Shown: positions 63,587 to 64,000 of the stretch, in pieces | How positions within the stretch are numbered: the first letter of the stretch is position 1 | Layout: every line of letters begins with the position of its first letter | Assembly: GCF_019710635.1 (NCBI RefSeq) | Contig: NZ_JAIFZS010000008.1 | Location: 124,001 to 188,000, forward strand | Direction of reading: 5' to 3' | Source of the DNA: Mycolicibacterium xanthum | GTDB lineage: Bacteria > Actinomycetota > Actinomycetes > Mycobacteriales > Mycobacteriaceae | Length of the DNA stretch: 64,000 bases | Translations under genes and position numbers: made by a program | Notes under the pieces: model-generated | The model's database searches: none | Seen by the model: the letters and a program-made list of their open reading frames with translations, nothing else | Told to the model about the DNA's origin: nothing

Positions 63587-63778
63587 GTGCGCACTGTGCT
63601 GATCGTCGTCGGGATCGTCGTCGCGCTCTTCGGTCTGCTGTTCACCCTGCAGGGCGTCGGCGCGGTGTCCGGCAGCCCGATGAGCAACACCACCACGTGG
63701 TCGGTCCTCGGGCCGATCATCGCGATCGCCGGAATTCTCGTCGCGGTCGCCGGGTGGCGTGGGCGTAAGCGGCGTTAG
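63587..63778 (+). CDS. Small two-helix membrane protein
   Basis: A 63-residue protein from GTG 63587 with two transmembrane helices (VLIVVGIVVALFGLLFTLQG and LGPIIAIAGILVAVAGW) and a basic C-terminus (RGRKRR). It follows the YbjN-like gene by 14 bases, and its stop overlaps the stop of the convergent zur gene. Family not recognised beyond being common in mycobacteria. Confidence 0.65.
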   Translation: MRTVLIVVGIVVALFGLLFTLQGVGAVSGSPMSNTTTWSVLGPIIAIAGILVAVAGWRGRKRR

Positions 63779-64000
63779 TTGCCCGACGAGCCGCGCGCGC
63801 AGCGGCCGCACAGCCCGAAGATCTCGATGGTGTGGCTGACGTCGACGAAGCCGTGTTCGCGGGCGACGTCGGCGGCCCAGTTCTCGACCTGGCGGCCCTG
63901 GATCTCGACGGTGCGCCCGCATGCACGGCACACCAGGTGATGGTGGTGATGCTGCGAGCAGCGTCGGTACACCGACTCGCCGGTGTCGGTGCGCAACGTG
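63775..64000 (-). CDS. zur: Zinc uptake regulator Zur/FurB (C-terminal part)
   Basis: The C-terminal about 75 residues of a Fur-family repressor, cut by the window edge. The metal-binding stretch HHHHHLVCRACGRTVEI and the terminal IFGLCGRCARG give the two CxxC pairs of the structural zinc site; the His run is natural, not a tag. Position opposite uppS and its neighbours matches furB/zur (Rv2359). The DNA-binding half lies outside the window. Confidence 0.9.
   Translation of the reverse strand, partial: TLRTDTGESVYRRCSQHHHHHLVCRACGRTVEIQGRQVENWAADVAREHGFVDVSHTIEIFGLCGRCARGSSGN

Noticed and set aside
63930..63960. Run of five His codons in the zur fragment, suspected to be a cloning tag
   Set aside because: It is internal, directly precedes the natural CxxC zinc motif and is typical of Fur-family metal sites.

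Overview
The window is high-GC actinobacterial DNA from a Mycobacterium/Mycolicibacterium-type chromosome. Gene content and order follow the M. tuberculosis Rv2436 to Rv2359 stretch closely: rbsK, proA, moxR/VWA, nadD-rsfS-gpgP-octT-degV, comEA-comEC-holA, rpsT, the Rv2411c-2409c trio, lepA, lppR, GH15 trehalase, the sulfur genes, hemW, hrcA-dnaJ2-rsmE-phoH-ybeY-CBS-era, amiA2, recO-uppS and zur. Most adjacent genes overlap by 1-4 bases (ATGA/GTGA), and many starts sit 6-7 nt after a TANNNT-like -10, as expected for leaderless mycobacterial mRNAs. All family names come from reading the translations; no searches were run.

Region by region. 1-7.8 kb: a cut-off ribokinase gene, proline synthesis (proA), a MoxR/VWA pair, NAD synthesis, ribosome silencing, and the glucosylglycerate steps of methylglucose lipopolysaccharide synthesis (gpgP, octT). 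7.8-16.4 kb: an accessory stretch with an IS3 transposase remnant, a TetR-ALDH-dehydrogenase-SDR operon whose SDR has lost its active-site region, a decayed ligase-like remnant, and an adjacent acyl-CoA dehydrogenase pair. 16.5-28.4 kb: DNA-uptake-like comEA/comEC, holA, rpsT, an ATP-grasp/alpha-E/transglutaminase trio, an MBL hydrolase, CBS, GNAT and PemK-like proteins, and lepA. 28.4-32.8 kb: three sensor-domain lipoproteins and a trehalase.

33.1-41.9 kb is a sulfur island and the most informative part of the window. On the plus strand a leaderless short ORF ending in Cys-Cys precedes subI. The cysT-cysW-cysA genes that should follow subI are gone, leaving a fused scar. On the minus strand lies a Cst-like sulfide/persulfide detoxification operon (persulfide dioxygenase-rhodanese, SQR, TauE, CstR-type repressor) with three near-identical 16-bp operators. 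Next to it is the sulfite/APS reduction operon (sirA-cysH-chelatase), headed by a second leaderless short ORF with five clustered Cys codons. Both leaders are followed by RNA that can pair with the Shine-Dalgarno of the downstream gene, so both look like cysteine-responsive attenuators of the polycysteine short-ORF type reported in mycobacteria.

42-64 kb: hemW, a carbonic anhydrase, small accessory genes, then the conserved heat-shock/ribosome-maturation operon ending in era (with a 3x30-bp tandem repeat at the era start). An insertion of two large signalling ATPases and a secreted CAP protein follows, then amidase, recO, uppS, two small genes and a truncated zur.
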